Below are positions 26,576 to 33,719 of a stretch of DNA of 64,000 nt, piece after piece. The stretch's first letter is position 1. Each line of letters starts with the position of its first letter. The notes beneath the pieces were generated by a model, which ran no database searches, was not told the origin of the DNA, and worked only from the letters and a program-made list of their open reading frames with translations. The position numbers were made by a program, and so were the translations under genes. This DNA comes from Streptomyces sp. NBC_01775 (GTDB lineage: Bacteria; Actinomycetota; Actinomycetes; Streptomycetales; Streptomycetaceae), in assembly GCF_035917675.1 (NCBI RefSeq), contig NZ_CP109104.1:7130001-7194000 (forward strand), read 5' to 3'.

Positions 26576-27687
26576 GCCCACAGCCGAGCCTGGCCGAACT
26601 GCGCGCCCTGGCACCCCTGCACGCCCGCGCCCAGGGCATCCCCCGCCGGCGCTGCCGCGCCCTGCTGGCGCGGATCGGCTCCGCGGCGGACGAGGGGCCC
26701 GACTCCTGGCCGGCCGTCTGGAGCCGTGCGGGCGACGCGCTCGCCGCACGCGGCCGGCATCTGGACGCCGCGCGCCACTACGCGCTGGCCCGCTTCCCCT
26801 ACGCGACGGGCCCGGCGGGTGAGCGGGCGCAGCGGCTGTGCGTACGCTCCTTCGACCGGTGGCGCACCACCTACCCCGGCATCGGCCGCGTAGAGGTCGA
26901 ACTCCCGGGCGGGGCGGGCACGTTCGCCGCCTGGACGGCGGGGCTCTCCACCGCAGCGCCCCGCCCGCTGATCGTGGTGTGCGGCGGCATCGTCTCCGTC
27001 AAGGAGCAGTGGGCGCCGCTGCTGGCACGCGCCGCCGCGCTGGGCACCGCCATCGCCGTCACCGAACTGCCCGGCGTGGGCGAGAACACGCTGCGCTACG
27101 GCACCGACAGCCCGGCCATGTTCTCCGCGCTCCTCGACCGGCTCGCGCGCCACGCCGACGTGGGGCGCACCCACGCCGTGGCGCTCAGCTTCGGCGGACA
27201 CCTCGCGCTGCGCGCCGCGCTCACGGACCCCCGGCTCGTGGGGGTCTCCACCGTCGGCGCGCCCGTACGGCACTTCTTCCGCGACCAGGACTGGCAGCGC
27301 ACGGTGCCCACGACCACCACCCGGACCCTGGCCCACCTCACCGGCCACCCGGCCCCGGCCGCCGGAGTGCCGGCCTCGCTGGGGGAGTGGGCGCTGGAGC
27401 CGTCCGAGGTGGCGGCGCTGCGGGAACTGCCCGTCACCTACATCGCCGCGCTGCGGGACGAGGTCGTCCCGCTCAGCGACGCGGCCCTCCTCGCGCGCGA
27501 CCCCGGCGCGCGGTGCGAACTGCTGGTCCTGGACGACGAACACGGCGCCCCGGCCCACCTGCCGCGGGTGCGCGCCACGCTGCTGGGCTCGGCCCTGCGC
27601 GGCCTGGGCGTGCACCCGGTGCGGCGTGCGGTGCTGGGGCTCGCGGGGAGCCGGCCCGGAACGCGCGGCGGGCGGGTGCGGTTGTGA
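26572..27687 (+). CDS. Alpha/beta hydrolase (tetronate acetate elimination)
   Basis: A 371-aa alpha/beta hydrolase preceded by a helical N-terminal domain of about 100 residues. Catalytic candidates are Ser206 in ALSFGGHLA, the Asp in ALRDEVVP, and the His in LDDEHGAP. LIVVCGGIVSVKEQW marks the oxyanion strand. In the agglomerin pathway Agg5, of this superfamily, eliminates acetate from the acetylated tetronate to leave the exocyclic methylene, and the gene follows its E2-like partner in that role. The start overlaps the previous stop (ATGA) and the stop overlaps the next GTG. The alternative is a plain esterase, but the context argues against it. Confidence 0.83.
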   Translation: MSPQPSLAELRALAPLHARAQGIPRRRCRALLARIGSAADEGPDSWPAVWSRAGDALAARGRHLDAARHYALARFPYATGPAGERAQRLCVRSFDRWRTTYPGIGRVEVELPGGAGTFAAWTAGLSTAAPRPLIVVCGGIVSVKEQWAPLLARAAALGTAIAVTELPGVGENTLRYGTDSPAMFSALLDRLARHADVGRTHAVALSFGGHLALRAALTDPRLVGVSTVGAPVRHFFRDQDWQRTVPTTTTRTLAHLTGHPAPAAGVPASLGEWALEPSEVAALRELPVTYIAALRDEVVPLSDAALLARDPGARCELLVLDDEHGAPAHLPRVRATLLGSALRGLGVHPVRRAVLGLAGSRPGTRGGRVRL

Positions 27688-28052
27688 ACGGCTGGACCTG
27701 GCGCCACCCGACGGGCCGCACCCTGAGTGCGGCCGTCGGCGTGGCGGCGCTGTGCGCGGGGGCCCGCGCCGGGGGGTCTCGCAGCCGGCTGCTGTGGACC
27801 TGCGCCCTCCTCCCCGACGCTGCTCTGCTCTACGGCATCGCCTCGGCCCCCACCTTCGACCCGCTGCCCCGCTACGCGGTACGCCCGTACAACGTCCTCC
27901 ACTCGCCCGGCATCCCCCTGGTCCTGCTGGGCGCCGCCCGGCTTCTTCGCAGCCGTGAGCTGTGTGCGGCGGGCTGCGGATGGCTGGCCCACATCGGCGT
28001 GGACCGGGCGTGGGGCTACGGCCCCCGTACGGCGGACGGCTCCCGCCGGTGA
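27684..28052 (+). CDS. DUF4260-like small membrane protein
   Basis: A 122-aa protein starting at a GTG within the preceding stop (GTGA). Two or three hydrophobic segments are followed by YNVLHSPGIPLVLLG and GWLAHIGVDRAWGYGPR, which resemble the DUF4260 family (conserved His and Asp residues within a small integral membrane protein). Function is unknown. As the last gene of the tetronate operon it may be a passenger or help at the membrane, and nothing in the sequence decides this. Confidence 0.65.
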   Translation: MNGWTWRHPTGRTLSAAVGVAALCAGARAGGSRSRLLWTCALLPDAALLYGIASAPTFDPLPRYAVRPYNVLHSPGIPLVLLGAARLLRSRELCAAGCGWLAHIGVDRAWGYGPRTADGSRR

Positions 28053-28169
28053 GACTAATTCCGTTTGCTTGCACGTAAGTTGCTGCCGTTAACCGGCTGT
28101 GTCGCTATCATCACTCCCGCCGTGCCCCCGCTCGACCAGCGGGGTGAACTTCTCGTAAGGGGGAGCCAG

Positions 28170-28622
28170 ATGCGCAAGGCGGTCGGTGGAGCGGCACTGG
28201 TCATGACAGCGGTTCTGCTGGCCGGATGCGGTGTCCTGGACAGCGGGTCGGTGAAGAGCCACAGCGGGACGTCCGCGTCGGACAAGCAGAAGTCCGTGAA
28301 GAAGGACAAGTGGGCGCCGCCCGAGACCCACGAGGTGACCCTGGAGGCCAAGGGCAAGGGCACCCCGCAGATCAGCTGGATGGCGGACACCAACCACTTC
28401 GAGAAGGTGACACTGCCCTGGAAGAAGACGCTCCAGGTCAAGCTCAAGGGCGCCCAGTTGAAGCTCGGAGTGCCGCTGTACGTCACACCGCAGGCGGTGC
28501 CGGGCCCCGACGGCCGGTACGTGTATCCGTCGTGCGCCATCGAGGTCGACGGCAAGAAGGTCGCCGAGAGCGCGGGCGGTACCAGCACCAAGGGCTGCAA
28601 GTACACCCTGAAGGGCGACTGA
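28170..28622 (+). CDS. Lipoprotein with MmpS-like domain
   Basis: A 150-aa secreted lipoprotein. The signal peptide MRKAVGGAALVMTAVLLAGC ends in the lipobox LAGC, giving Cys20 as the lipidated residue. A charged Ser/Lys linker follows, then a beta-rich domain with two Cys (SCAIEV and KGCKYTL) that may form a disulphide and resembles MmpS-type transport accessory domains. The ATG at 28170 has AAGGGGGAG upstream; the reading frame before it is not protein-like. It is separated by 117 bases from the tetronate operon and followed by a strong hairpin, so it is probably transcribed alone. Confidence 0.78.
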   Translation: MRKAVGGAALVMTAVLLAGCGVLDSGSVKSHSGTSASDKQKSVKKDKWAPPETHEVTLEAKGKGTPQISWMADTNHFEKVTLPWKKTLQVKLKGAQLKLGVPLYVTPQAVPGPDGRYVYPSCAIEVDGKKVAESAGGTSTKGCKYTLKGD

Positions 28623-28630
28623 GAGCCCTG

Positions 28631-28668
28631 ACGGGGGCCGTCCCGGCGGGAGCGAACCCGGCCCCCGT
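28631..28668. terminator. Inverted repeat between convergent genes
   Basis: A perfect 10-bp inverted repeat, ACGGGGGCCG at 28631-28640 and CGGCCCCCGT at 28659-28668, with an 18-base loop. It lies between the ends of the lipoprotein gene (+) and the cyclodeaminase gene (-), so it can act as a bidirectional terminator. Confidence 0.65.
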
Positions 28669-28688
28669 GAACGGGCCCCGCCGCCCGC

Positions 28689-29660
28689 TCAGTCGCCCGC
28701 CCGGTTCCGCTCCGCCGCAGCCGCGACCACCAGATCCTGCCAGGCCATGCCGGTGCCCTTGAACAGCCGTGGACGGGTGCGGTCCACCGTCCGCTCCCCG
28801 CACACCACCTCCTGGAGCGGGACCAGCGCCCCGGCTGTCAGCGCGCCCTCGTCCAGGGGGATCGCCACGTCTCCCGCCTCCCGCAGCGCGGTCGCCACGT
28901 CCTCGACGACCACCGTCGAGGACGCGACCGTGACGGTGTCCACCTCCCGTGCGTCGGTGGTGTGGGAGCCCATGGCGACCACCGTGACGTGCGGTGCCAG
29001 GGCCGCGCCGTCGAACAGGGGCGTGGGGGAGGCGGTGCAGCAGGCGACGATGTCGGCACCGGCGACCGCCTCCGGCGCGGCGGCACTGGCGGTCAGCCCG
29101 ATCTCCGCACAGCGCTCCACCAGGCTCCGCACCCGCTCCGGATCGCGCCCCACGACCTCCACGGAGGTCAACGGCCGCACATGGTGCAGCGCGACCGCGT
29201 GTGCGAACGCCTGCGGGCCGGTACCGAAGAGCACCAGGCGCCCGGCGTCGCGTGCGGCGAGGTGGTCGACAGCCAGCGCGGAGACCGCCGAGGTGCGCAG
29301 CAGGGTCAGCGCCGGTCCGTCCAGCACGGCCAGTGGGCGCAGGGTGGGCGCGTCCATCAGGAGGTAGGTCCCGGTGATGGACGGCAGCCCCCGCGCGCGG
29401 TTGCCGGGGACCACCCCGGCGAGCTTCACCCCGGCGTGCCCGGCGAACTCCGCCGGCATCACCAGCAGTTGCCCGCCGCTCAGCGGCACCCGGGACCGGG
29501 GCGGGGTCGCGGCGACGTCGAGCGCGCCCCGCAGGGCCGCGCGCAGCGCCGCCACGGCGTCCCCGACCGGCAGCAGCCGGGCCAGCGCGGGCCCGTCGAT
29601 CAGTGCGGGACCCTCGTCCCCGGGGGACGGGGCGGACTCGGTGCTGTCACGTTCGGACAC
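28689..29660 (-). CDS. Ornithine cyclodeaminase / mu-crystallin family protein
   Basis: A 323-aa NAD(P)-dependent enzyme of the OCD/mu-crystallin family. Members deaminate ornithine to proline or act as imine reductases or amino-acid dehydrogenases. Features are GGQLLVMPAEF, the substrate-side VKLAGVVPGNRARGLPS, ALLRTSAVSALAVDHLA-type sequence, a Rossmann motif VLFGTGPQAFAHA, and VAMGSHTTDAREVD. The GTG at 29660 gives a sensible N terminus, with a purine-rich GGAGCAGAG upstream. It may supply an amino acid to a neighbouring pathway, but no other gene here requires it, so its substrate is open. Confidence 0.82.
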   Translation of the reverse strand: MSERDSTESAPSPGDEGPALIDGPALARLLPVGDAVAALRAALRGALDVAATPPRSRVPLSGGQLLVMPAEFAGHAGVKLAGVVPGNRARGLPSITGTYLLMDAPTLRPLAVLDGPALTLLRTSAVSALAVDHLAARDAGRLVLFGTGPQAFAHAVALHHVRPLTSVEVVGRDPERVRSLVERCAEIGLTASAAAPEAVAGADIVACCTASPTPLFDGAALAPHVTVVAMGSHTTDAREVDTVTVASSTVVVEDVATALREAGDVAIPLDEGALTAGALVPLQEVVCGERTVDRTRPRLFKGTGMAWQDLVVAAAAERNRAGD

Positions 29661-29839
29661 GCTCTGCTCCTGGTACGACGAGGTGGGCGACGGCGCGCGC
29701 GCCGCTTCGCGGCGAGCATCCCACCCGTGGTCCCGCCGGGGAACCGGGCCCCGGGTCCAGGGGCTACCGGCGTGGTCGGCGTGCATCTGAGCCACCGGCC
29801 GCCTTCGCCGGGGCAATGGCCGGCGGACGGCGCCACGGC

Positions 29840-30265
29840 TTACGGCCGGCCGCCCACCTGCATGCCGGGGAGCCCGAGGTGCGGGTGAGGAGCCGCAGGC
29901 CCGGTGTTGAGAGGCGCGAAGGGCTGGTCGGGCTGCATGAGGGCCTTCTGCTGACTGGCTACAGGCGCGGGCCGCTGTGCTGCGTTCGGGGTGCGGGGGT
30001 GCAGCTTCCACTCGTTCGGGCCCGTCGGCACCATCGTGAAACCGCCTGGGTTTTCCAGCGCGGCCTTCGTCAACGGCCCCACCGAACGCCCATCCCTGGC
30101 GAGGTTGGCCAGCCACATCCTCGTAAGATACTCTTCTTCCGAATTTGCGTATTGTGACTGTTTTGGCACTAGATTCGGTGACCCTGCCCCCGGGCCGCCA
30201 GGGCTGAAATACGCAATCACTCTGCGCGCGTTATTCCGGTCATCCTCTGGCTCGGGCGTCGGCAT
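29840..30265 (-). CDS. Hypothetical protein with AT-richer 5' half
   Basis: I do not recognise this 141-aa product. It starts MPTPEPEDDRNNARRVIAYF, contains a compact-looking segment YANSEEEYLTRMWLANLARDGRSVG followed by ALENPGGFTMVPTGPNEWKLHP, and ends in a Pro/Gln-rich tail. The first 70 codons use AT-ending codons (AAT, ATT, TAT, CTT) that are rare elsewhere in the window, suggesting foreign origin. An ATG five codons upstream of the chosen start is possible. GAGGGAGCTGTT precedes the start. No partner gene is adjacent. Confidence 0.55.
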   Translation of the reverse strand: MPTPEPEDDRNNARRVIAYFSPGGPGAGSPNLVPKQSQYANSEEEYLTRMWLANLARDGRSVGPLTKAALENPGGFTMVPTGPNEWKLHPRTPNAAQRPAPVASQQKALMQPDQPFAPLNTGPAAPHPHLGLPGMQVGGRP

Positions 30266-30615
30266 AACAGCTCCCTCCATTTTACCGAACAGCGCTTATC
30301 CGACTGCAACATCGGAGCCAACTCACTCCTCACTAACGGGCTCCCGTCTCAGCTGGTTCACCGCATTCACTGGAGATCTTCAACGGTGCGGGTCACGCCG
30401 GGTCGTGACGGCGCCTGGCGTGTCGATGGGCGTTGTCGGAGGCGCCGTTTCCGGCTCACCGGGCGCCGTGCCGGGCTCGTACGGGTCCGCGGGGGCCTCC
30501 TGTTGCCTTCAGTCCGTGCGTAATTCTCGGAGCTGCGAGCACGTTATTCATGCCGTGGTGTACCGCCATTCCGCCAAGCACTTTCGGGTCGGTGCCGAGG
30601 ATTCCTCAATTCCCC
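30266..30615. other. Intergenic region, AT-richer
   Basis: About 350 bases of lower GC than the flanks, with mixed codon signal in all frames. It should hold the promoter of the minus-strand gene ending at 29840 and the 3' flank of the small minus-strand gene at 30616. I see no strong inverted repeat or tandem repeat. Confidence 0.4.
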
Positions 30616-30795
30616 TCAACGGCCGCTTGGCCGGTCTTTCTCCCCCGTTGGTAGGGTGCCGGCGCGTTGGCGCATGCGCTCCAGGAGGTCGGCGCGGCGG
30701 TCGGCCTGCGCGGACTCCGCGCGGCGGTCCTTGTCCACGATGCTTCCCCCGCGCGCGGTGCCGGTCGCCCGGCGGAGGTGGGGTGGCTTGCTCAC
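30616..30795 (-). CDS. Small basic hypothetical protein
   Basis: A 59-aa Arg-rich peptide (start VSKPPHLRR, middle RRAESAQADRRADLLERMRQRAG). Its GTG overlaps the stop of the preceding minus-strand gene (GTGA), the typical sign of translational coupling. I do not know its function. Pairs of small genes of this kind often sit opposite XRE regulators in Streptomyces. Confidence 0.5.
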   Translation of the reverse strand: MSKPPHLRRATGTARGGSIVDKDRRAESAQADRRADLLERMRQRAGTLPTGEKDRPSGR

Positions 30796-31007
30796 CGTCG
30801 GGTCCTTTCCCCGGCCGCTGCGCGGTTCTCCCGTCCGTGCGGATGTCCCGCGATCACGGCGTTGCAGCTGCGGACCGTCAGACCGTGCCCCTTCACCCGG
30901 GCACGGTCCCGGTCCTGGGCTAACAGTTCGCAGACGTCGCAGCCGGGGACCGGCACCGGCTCCAGCACCGGTCCGGGCTGCTCCTCCTCGGTCAACTCCA
31001 CTCCCAT
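30792..31007 (-). CDS. Small CxxC protein linked to XRE regulator
   Basis: A 71-aa protein with an acidic start (MGVELTEEEQPGP), a PGCDVCELLAQDRDRARVKG segment and SCNAVIAGHPHG. The C-x-x-C ... C ... H-P-H pattern recurs in small Streptomyces proteins encoded next to XRE/DUF397 regulators, and may bind a metal. GAGGAGAGAGG precedes the ATG, a clear ribosome site. It is divergent from the broken XRE gene at 31249 and coupled to the small gene downstream. An in-frame upstream extension to 31295 is not protein-like and was not used. Confidence 0.65.
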   Translation of the reverse strand: MGVELTEEEQPGPVLEPVPVPGCDVCELLAQDRDRARVKGHGLTVRSCNAVIAGHPHGRENRAAAGERTRR

Positions 31008-31248
31008 GTGGCCTCTCTCCTCCGCTGCCTGCATGAATGGTTGATGCGTCGGCCGGCGCATCCAGCGGATGCCACCCGCTCTTGTCACGCTCCGCGGTCC
31101 ACCAGTGACAACACTGGAGTGGGGCCCGCTAATGTGAGGAGGGTTTCGGCGCCCGACCTGGGCGTTGGTCACGTGGGCATATGCGCATGCCGCCGACCGT
31201 CGGAAACCGCACCGTTGTGACGCATGACCACACCTACGGTCAGGGGGA

Positions 31249-31650
31249 GTGGTGGGGGAAGAAACGGCGCATGAGGGGCGCGCCGTGGTTGTCAAGGGTG
31301 CGGGGGACGCTCGGGACCCGCGCAGGGTGTTCGCCGAGGAGTGCCGGAGCGCACGGGAGCTTTATCCCGAACCCCCGTTGAATCAGCGTCAGTTGGCGCT
31401 GATTGCTCGCACGTCCAAGAGCACGATCTCCCGCGTGGAGACGTGCTTGGGGCCGATTCCGGCCGGGCTTCCGTCCTCGCTGGACGAAGTGTTCGCGACG
31501 GACGGCACGTTCAAACGGCTCCACGAGGAGGCCGTGGCGGCCTCGTTCCCATGCGGGACGGCAAGGCCCCGGAGGGCCCTGTCCTCGGCTTCCCGCTGCC
31601 GCGTTCGCGGACTTCGTCGCGGGCGTCAAAGCGGGCGGCTCCGCGGCTGA
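31249..31650 (+). pseudogene. Decayed XRE regulator fused to a DUF397 remnant
   Basis: The GTG start has a CAGGGGGA ribosome site and the first about 103 residues match the helix-turn-helix part of Streptomyces XRE/DUF5753 regulators (FAEECRSARELYP, NQRQLALIARTSKSTISRVE, VFATDGTFKRLHEEAVA). The long DUF5753 ligand domain that should follow is missing. Instead the DNA continues with the end of a DUF397 protein in other frames: MRDGKAPEGPVLGFP (from 31553) and, one more frame shift later, AAAFADFVAGVKAGG (from about 31596). A deletion has therefore joined two neighbouring genes and a second indel has broken the DUF397 part. A 133-residue product could still be made, but it is likely inactive. 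Confidence 0.78.
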
Positions 31651-31659
31651 GCAGGGGGC

Positions 31660-32940
31660 TCACCAGGTGACCGGTAGCGAGGTGAGCCGGTTGACCAGCA
31701 GGCCGGTGTGCATGGTGATCTCCTCGGCGGGGATCGCCAGCCGCAGGGTGGGGAAGCGGGTGGCCAGGGTGCGCAGGGCGATCTGGAGTTCGGCTCTGGC
31801 CAGTGGCGCGCCCAGGCAGTAGTGCGGGCCGTAGCCGAAGGCCAGGTGGGAGACCGAGGCGGTTTCCTCGGCGTCTGCCGGCCCGGAGCGCTCGGGGCCG
31901 AAGCGCTCCGGGTCGAAGCGGTCGGGTTCCGGGAAGCGGTCGCCGTCCCGGTTGGCCGAGCAGATGGAGGCGACGACGGCGCTGTTGGCGGGCAGCGTCG
32001 TCCCCGCGACATCGAGCGGTGCCGTGGTGACCCGCAGCGGGCCGCCGTCACCGATCGGGTTGACCCGCAGCAGCTCCTCCGTCAGCGCGGCCAGCCCCGC
32101 GTCCGTGCCGGGGACGAGCCCCATCCGCTCCGGGTGCCGCAGCAGCGTGAAGACCGAGGCGCCCAGCACCCCGGCCGTGGTCTCGTGGCCCGCGATCAGC
32201 AACGTCATCGCCATGGTGAGCAGTTCGTGCTCGCTCAGCCCGCCCAGGTCGTCCCGTACGACGACCAGCGCGCTCAGCAGGTCCTCGCCCGGCTCGCGCC
32301 GCTTCTCGGTCACCAGGTCCTGGAGGTAGGCCAGCAGCGCGCCTTTGTGCTGCCGCATCTGTTCCGGGGTGTGCGCCGTCAGCGACAAGACCGCGTCCGA
32401 CCAGGTGCGGAAGCGCTCCCGGTCGGCGTAGGGGATGCCGAGCAGCTCGCAGATGACCGCGACGGGGAAGGGGAAGGCGAAGGTCTCGTTCAGGTCGGCG
32501 GGGGCGCCCGCCGCCTCCATCGCGTCCGCCAGTTTCCCGGCCAGTTCCGCGAGCCCGGGCCGCATGCCCGCCACCCGGCGCGGGGTGAAGGCGCGGGAGA
32601 CCAGGGCGCGCAGCCGGGTGTGCTCGGGCGGGTCCATGGTGAACAGCCCGCCCGCGTCGAACGGGACGGCCGTCAGCTTCGGCGCCTCGGGCAGCACGGT
32701 CGCCGCGCGCGAGCAGCGCGGGTCCGCGAGCACGGCGCGTACGTCCTCGTAACGGCTGACCAGGTGCCCCGTATCCCCGCTCGGCAGCGTCACCGGGCAG
32801 ACCGGTGACTCCGCGCGCAGCCGGGCGTACGCGCGCGGCACCTCCGTGGCCGTCTCGCGGGGCGGCGGATAGCGGCGGGGGGCGGGGACGGCGCGGTCGG
32901 ACGGCGTGCTGGAGGGCGTACGGGTGGAATCCTGCGACAT
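31660..32940 (-). CDS. Cytochrome P450
   Basis: A 426-aa soluble bacterial P450. The I-helix oxygen-binding motif is LIAGHETTAG (A-G-x-E-T-T form), the E-x-x-R motif lies in TEELLRVNP, and the heme loop FGYGPHYCLGAPLAR holds the cysteine ligand. Also seen are DPPEHTRLRALVSRAFTPRR (C-helix region) and ANRDGDRFPEPDRFDPER. It needs ferredoxin and reductase partners, none of which is nearby. It is divergent from the response regulator at 33066 and might tailor a product of the RiPP or polyketide loci. The ATG at 32940 is preferred to a GTG two codons upstream. Confidence 0.92.
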   Translation of the reverse strand: MSQDSTRTPSSTPSDRAVPAPRRYPPPRETATEVPRAYARLRAESPVCPVTLPSGDTGHLVSRYEDVRAVLADPRCSRAATVLPEAPKLTAVPFDAGGLFTMDPPEHTRLRALVSRAFTPRRVAGMRPGLAELAGKLADAMEAAGAPADLNETFAFPFPVAVICELLGIPYADRERFRTWSDAVLSLTAHTPEQMRQHKGALLAYLQDLVTEKRREPGEDLLSALVVVRDDLGGLSEHELLTMAMTLLIAGHETTAGVLGASVFTLLRHPERMGLVPGTDAGLAALTEELLRVNPIGDGGPLRVTTAPLDVAGTTLPANSAVVASICSANRDGDRFPEPDRFDPERFGPERSGPADAEETASVSHLAFGYGPHYCLGAPLARAELQIALRTLATRFPTLRLAIPAEEITMHTGLLVNRLTSLPVTW

Positions 32941-33065
32941 GAACACACTGTTGGGCCTTGGCCTCGGGTTGTGGTCAAGCCGGTGTTGGCGGGGACTTGA
33001 GGCGGTATTGTCACCTCCCGAACTGTCACACGACAGACCGGCCGAGTCCGCGGGGGAACTCGACG

Positions 33066-33671
33066 ATGATCTCAGTGGTGCTCGCCGAGGACATGCACAT
33101 GGTCCGCGGCGCCCTGGTCGCGCTGCTCGACATCGAGAGCGACATCGAGATCGTCGCCGAAGTCGACTCCGGCGGCGACATCCTGCCCACTGTCTTCGCG
33201 CACCGCCCCGACGTCGCCGTCATCGATATCGACCTGCCCGGCATGGACGGGCTCACGGCCGCCGCCGAGGTGCACGAGAAGCTGCCGTCCTGCCGCACCC
33301 TGATCCTCACCAGCCTGGGCCAGCCCGGCAACCTGCGCCGCGCCCTGGAGGCCCACGTCTCCGGCTTCCTGCTCAAGGACGCCCCGCCCAGCAAGCTCTC
33401 CGACGCCATCCGCCGGATCCACGTCGGTGAGCGGGTCATCGACCCCGAACTCGCCCTGGACGCCTGGTCGGCACGGGAGAACCCGCTCACCGCGCGCGAG
33501 ACCGAGGTCCTGCGGCTGGCCGCCGAGGGCGCCGAGGCCGCCGACATCGCCGGGCGGCTCTTCCTGTCGGTGGGGACCGTGCGCAACTACCTGACGACGA
33601 TCGTCATCAAGCTCGGCGCGCGCAACCGCGTCGACGCCCTGCGCATAGCCCGCGAACAGGGCTGGCTGTAG
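33066..33671 (+). CDS. NarL/LuxR-type response regulator
   Basis: A 201-aa regulator with a receiver domain (VVLAEDMHMVRGALVALL; phosphoacceptor Asp in VAVIDIDLPGMDG, about residue 53; Lys in FLLKDAPP) and a C-terminal LuxR helix-turn-helix (NPLTARETEVLRLAAEGAEAADIAGRLFLSVGTVRNYLTTIVIKLGARNRVDAL). It resembles DesR-type regulators. The cognate kinase is very likely the convergent gene at 33720, only 48 bases from its end. It shares a 125-base upstream region with the P450, which contains two TGTCAC copies that could be a binding site, though this is untested. Confidence 0.9.
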   Translation: MISVVLAEDMHMVRGALVALLDIESDIEIVAEVDSGGDILPTVFAHRPDVAVIDIDLPGMDGLTAAAEVHEKLPSCRTLILTSLGQPGNLRRALEAHVSGFLLKDAPPSKLSDAIRRIHVGERVIDPELALDAWSARENPLTARETEVLRLAAEGAEAADIAGRLFLSVGTVRNYLTTIVIKLGARNRVDALRIAREQGWL

Positions 33672-33719
33672 GGCCCGGCGTCGCACCGCGCTCAACGCGC
33701 GGCCGGCCCGCGCGCACCG

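Noticed and set aside
29991..30923. 310-aa + frame across the 30 kb region
   Set aside because: Overlaps better-supported minus-strand small genes, has no domain and begins inside another gene.
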